This document shows positions 62,222 through 64,000 of a stretch of 64,000 bases of DNA, piece by piece. The notes beneath the pieces were generated by a model. That model saw only the letters and a list, made by a program, of their open reading frames with translations, did not search any database and was not told the DNA's origin. Origin of the DNA: Xaviernesmea rhizosphaerae (GTDB lineage Bacteria > Pseudomonadota > Alphaproteobacteria > Rhizobiales > Rhizobiaceae). The position numbers and the translations under genes were made by a program. Numbering within the stretch: the stretch's first letter is position 1; every line of letters begins with the position of its first letter. Location of the stretch: positions 124,001 through 188,000 of the forward strand of contig NZ_MKIO01000029.1 of NCBI RefSeq assembly GCF_001938945.1, given 5' to 3'.

Positions 62222-63286
62222 ATGTCCCTCCCGCACAGCATGTCTCCCGCAAACCATCCGGCGGCCGGCCGCAAGATGCCCCGCCTGCTCGGCATCGATG
62301 CCGCGCGCGGGGTGGCGCTGATCGCCATGGCTACCTATCATTTCTGCTGGGACCTGGAATTCTTCGGCTATGTCGCCTCGGGCACCGCCGGCACCGGGCT
62401 GTGGAAGCTCTTCGCCCGGTCGATCGCCTCGAGCTTCCTGTTCCTGGTGGGCGTCGGCTTGGTTCTCGGCCATAGCCCCGCCATCCGCTGGAAGCCGTTC
62501 TTCACGCGCTTTGCCCGCATTGCCGGCGCGGCGGCGGTGATCACGATCGCGACCTATTTCATTTTCCCCGATGCCTTCATCTTTTTCGGCATCCTGCATG
62601 GCATCGCCGCCATGAGCCTGATCGGCCTGGCCTTTCTACGGCTGCCGGTGCTTCTCACCCTTTTGGCGGCCATCGGCGCCTTCCTGGCGCCCTCCTATCT
62701 GCGCTCCACCTTGTTCGACCATCCGGCCTTCTGGTGGCTGGGCCTGTCGACAATGCCGATCCGCTCGAATGATTACGTCCCGATCTTTCCCTGGCTCGCG
62801 GCACTGCTGACCGGCATCGCCGCCGGGCGGCTTGCCCTTCATAGCGGCGTTCTCGACGCGATGGCCGCACGCGAGGCCCGCAGGACACAAGGGGTGGGCG
62901 CGCGGCTGCGCCAGCGCCTGGCCTGGCTGGGGCGCCACTCGCTCGCCTTTTATCTGTTGCATCAGCCGGTGCTGATCGGCTTGGTCTATCTCGCCTCGCT
63001 GATCCACCCCGCACCCAGGCCGGACCCCGCGATCACCTACCGCGCAAGCTGCATGCAAGGCTGCACCGCCGATCAGCCGGAAGCCTTCTGCTCGGTCTTC
63101 TGCGGCTGCACGCTGACGCGGCTTCAGGATGAGAAGCTTCTCGAGCCGCTGGATGCGGGCCAGATCGACGTGACCCGGGACCCGCGCATCCAGGCGCTGG
63201 CCGAACAATGCACCAGCGCCGCACTCGCGCCGCCGGCCCAGGATCCCAGCAGTATGACCGCCCCGCCCGCGCCGCCCCAGCCTTAG
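62222..63286 (+). CDS. DUF1624 family membrane protein (acyltransferase-like)
   Basis: A 354-residue membrane protein of the DUF1624/heparan-alpha-glucosaminide N-acetyltransferase-like group. It shows GIDAARGVALIAMATYHFCWDLEFFGY near the start, SIASSFLFLVGVGLVLGH, and FYLLHQPVLIGLVY at the end of the membrane part. The C-terminal 80 residues contain six cysteines (CMQGCT, CSVFCGCT, QCTS), which suggest a disulfide-bonded or metal-binding periplasmic tail. ATG 62222 is chosen; an in-frame start at 62156 lies inside the palindromic repeat. It may acylate a cell-surface sugar. Confidence 0.85.
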   Translation: MSLPHSMSPANHPAAGRKMPRLLGIDAARGVALIAMATYHFCWDLEFFGYVASGTAGTGLWKLFARSIASSFLFLVGVGLVLGHSPAIRWKPFFTRFARIAGAAAVITIATYFIFPDAFIFFGILHGIAAMSLIGLAFLRLPVLLTLLAAIGAFLAPSYLRSTLFDHPAFWWLGLSTMPIRSNDYVPIFPWLAALLTGIAAGRLALHSGVLDAMAAREARRTQGVGARLRQRLAWLGRHSLAFYLLHQPVLIGLVYLASLIHPAPRPDPAITYRASCMQGCTADQPEAFCSVFCGCTLTRLQDEKLLEPLDAGQIDVTRDPRIQALAEQCTSAALAPPAQDPSSMTAPPAPPQP

Positions 63287-63592
63287 GGCGGGTCGCGCGA
63301 AACTGTGCAGCGGTTTTCGGGAAAGTCCGATGCCAGACGGAATCTTAGAATATCGGTCGCATGAGGGGCCGGCCAGGGGCGCAAATCATGGTGTCGTGTA
63401 CTGTGAATGATAATCGGGAGGCGGCCTTTGAAAAATCCGGTGCCGAAATCCGGGGCATCGGCTGACCGGCGCGCGATCGCCGGTCGCGTCACCTCAGAAA
63501 CCGGGTGAAGCGCCTGCCAGACAGAATCCGCTTCACCCGCTATCGGCTTGGAACGGATTCACATTTGCACGTATGCCGCAGAGAATTCTCTG
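63287..63592. other. Intergenic region with a possible half copy of the palindromic repeat
   Basis: At 63311-63333 CGGTTTTCGGGAAAGTCCGATGC matches, inverted, the left half of the repeat at 4986 and 62158. No gene is visible in the region, which lies between the convergent DUF1624 gene and the MerR regulator gene. Confidence 0.45.
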
Positions 63593-63997
63593 TCAGGTGC
63601 CGACGCCGATCTCCGCCAGCCGGGTCAGGCAGGCTTCCTCGACATTGTTCAGCTCTTCCAGCGTCTCCTCAATATCGAGGCGGCGCTGCAGGAGGTCGGC
63701 GCGCTTGTCTTCGACACGCTTCATGATCAGCTTGAGCTGTCCGGACTCGCCGGTCGGATCCTTGTAGACCTGAATGATCTCCCGGATCTCCGCCACGGTG
63801 AAGCCGATGCGGCGGCCGCGCAGAATCTCCTGGATCAGGCGCCGGTCCATAGGGCGAAACAGCCGCGTGCGGCCGCGCCGCTCAGGATGGATCAGGCCCT
63901 CATCCTCGTAATAACGCAGGGTCCGCGTGGAAACGCCGAACTCGCGCGTCAGCTCTGTGATCGTATAATATTTGTCCACGTCTGGGTCTCCGATCAC
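63593..63997 (-). CDS. MerR-family transcriptional regulator
   Basis: A 134-residue regulator with an N-terminal winged helix (YYTITELTREFGVSTRTLRYYEDEGLI and ERRGRTRLFRP) and a C-terminal coiled coil (LKLIMKRVEDKRADLLQRRLDIEETLEELNN) for dimerisation. There is no metal-binding Cys pattern, so it is not a classical metal sensor; relatives in rhizobia control acyl-CoA or leucine-type catabolism. The GTG at 63997 is the likely start, but the window ends three bases upstream, so a longer N-terminus or its partner gene cannot be excluded. Confidence 0.85.
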   Translation of the reverse strand: MIGDPDVDKYYTITELTREFGVSTRTLRYYEDEGLIHPERRGRTRLFRPMDRRLIQEILRGRRIGFTVAEIREIIQVYKDPTGESGQLKLIMKRVEDKRADLLQRRLDIEETLEELNNVEEACLTRLAEIGVGT

Positions 63998-64000
63998 CCG

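Overview
This 64 kb window is a stretch of a GC-rich alphaproteobacterial chromosome, almost certainly from the Rhizobiaceae. The main reasons are the gene order dusB-ntrB-ntrC next to ispDF, a pdhA-pdhB(lipoyl)-aceF-lpdA-lipA cluster, ftsB-eno-kdsA-pyrG-secG-tpiA, and many Rhizobiales-type families (DUF2336, DUF1489, the BTLCP cysteine peptidase, a fused IspDF). The genus cannot be fixed from the sequence alone. No rRNA, tRNA, transposase, prophage or CRISPR array was seen. The region reads as conserved core chromosome with small dispersed repeats.

Layout. 1-6.1 kb: nitrogen regulation (ntrC, cut by the left edge, ntrB, dusB) on the minus strand, then ispDF-cinA on the plus strand. 5.1-14.4 kb: a long minus-strand run that encodes the whole pyruvate dehydrogenase complex (pdhA, pdhB with its own lipoyl domain, E2, E3) and lipoyl synthase, which makes the cofactor for it, plus small and accessory genes. 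14.7-23.1 kb: ftsB, eno, a VOC gene coupled to kdsA, a lytic-transglycosylase-like lipoprotein, pyrG, secG and tpiA, with several clear intrinsic terminators. An AT-rich segment upstream of tpiA carries three AATCGATT palindromes spaced by whole helical turns. A fourth copy lies upstream of pdhA.

23.5-29.6 kb is the most interesting block. Five co-oriented genes encode a class III aminotransferase, an extended SDR, a small SMR-type membrane protein, a close relative of the mycobacterial decaprenylphosphoryl-ribose oxidase DprE1, and a HAD phosphatase fused to a UbiA prenyltransferase of the decaprenyl-phosphate phosphoribosyltransferase type. Together they suggest a route that builds a polyprenyl-phosphate-linked pentose, possibly an amino-pentose, and flips it across the inner membrane. 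The end product is unknown.

30-44 kb holds parE, an MsbA-like ABC exporter, several small enzymes and several unrecognised or DUF proteins. 44-54 kb holds thrS, a SPOR-tailed penicillin-binding DD-carboxypeptidase, yidD, an IscU-like scaffold, folE, hisI, a patatin phospholipase, a CBS protein, a rhomboid protease and a PilZ protein. 55-64 kb holds a BTLCP peptidase, a second SPOR-tailed DD-carboxypeptidase, sdaA, DUF599 and DUF1624 membrane proteins and a MerR regulator at the right edge.

Repeats. Two 142-bp, about 95% identical MITE-like elements with inverted ends (ACAGTCTGT/ACAGACTGT) sit against the start of one DD-carboxypeptidase gene and against the stop codon of sdaA. A 46-bp palindromic element (GCATCGGA...TCCGATGC) occurs twice, with a probable half copy near the right edge. 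A compound palindrome follows the ABC exporter.
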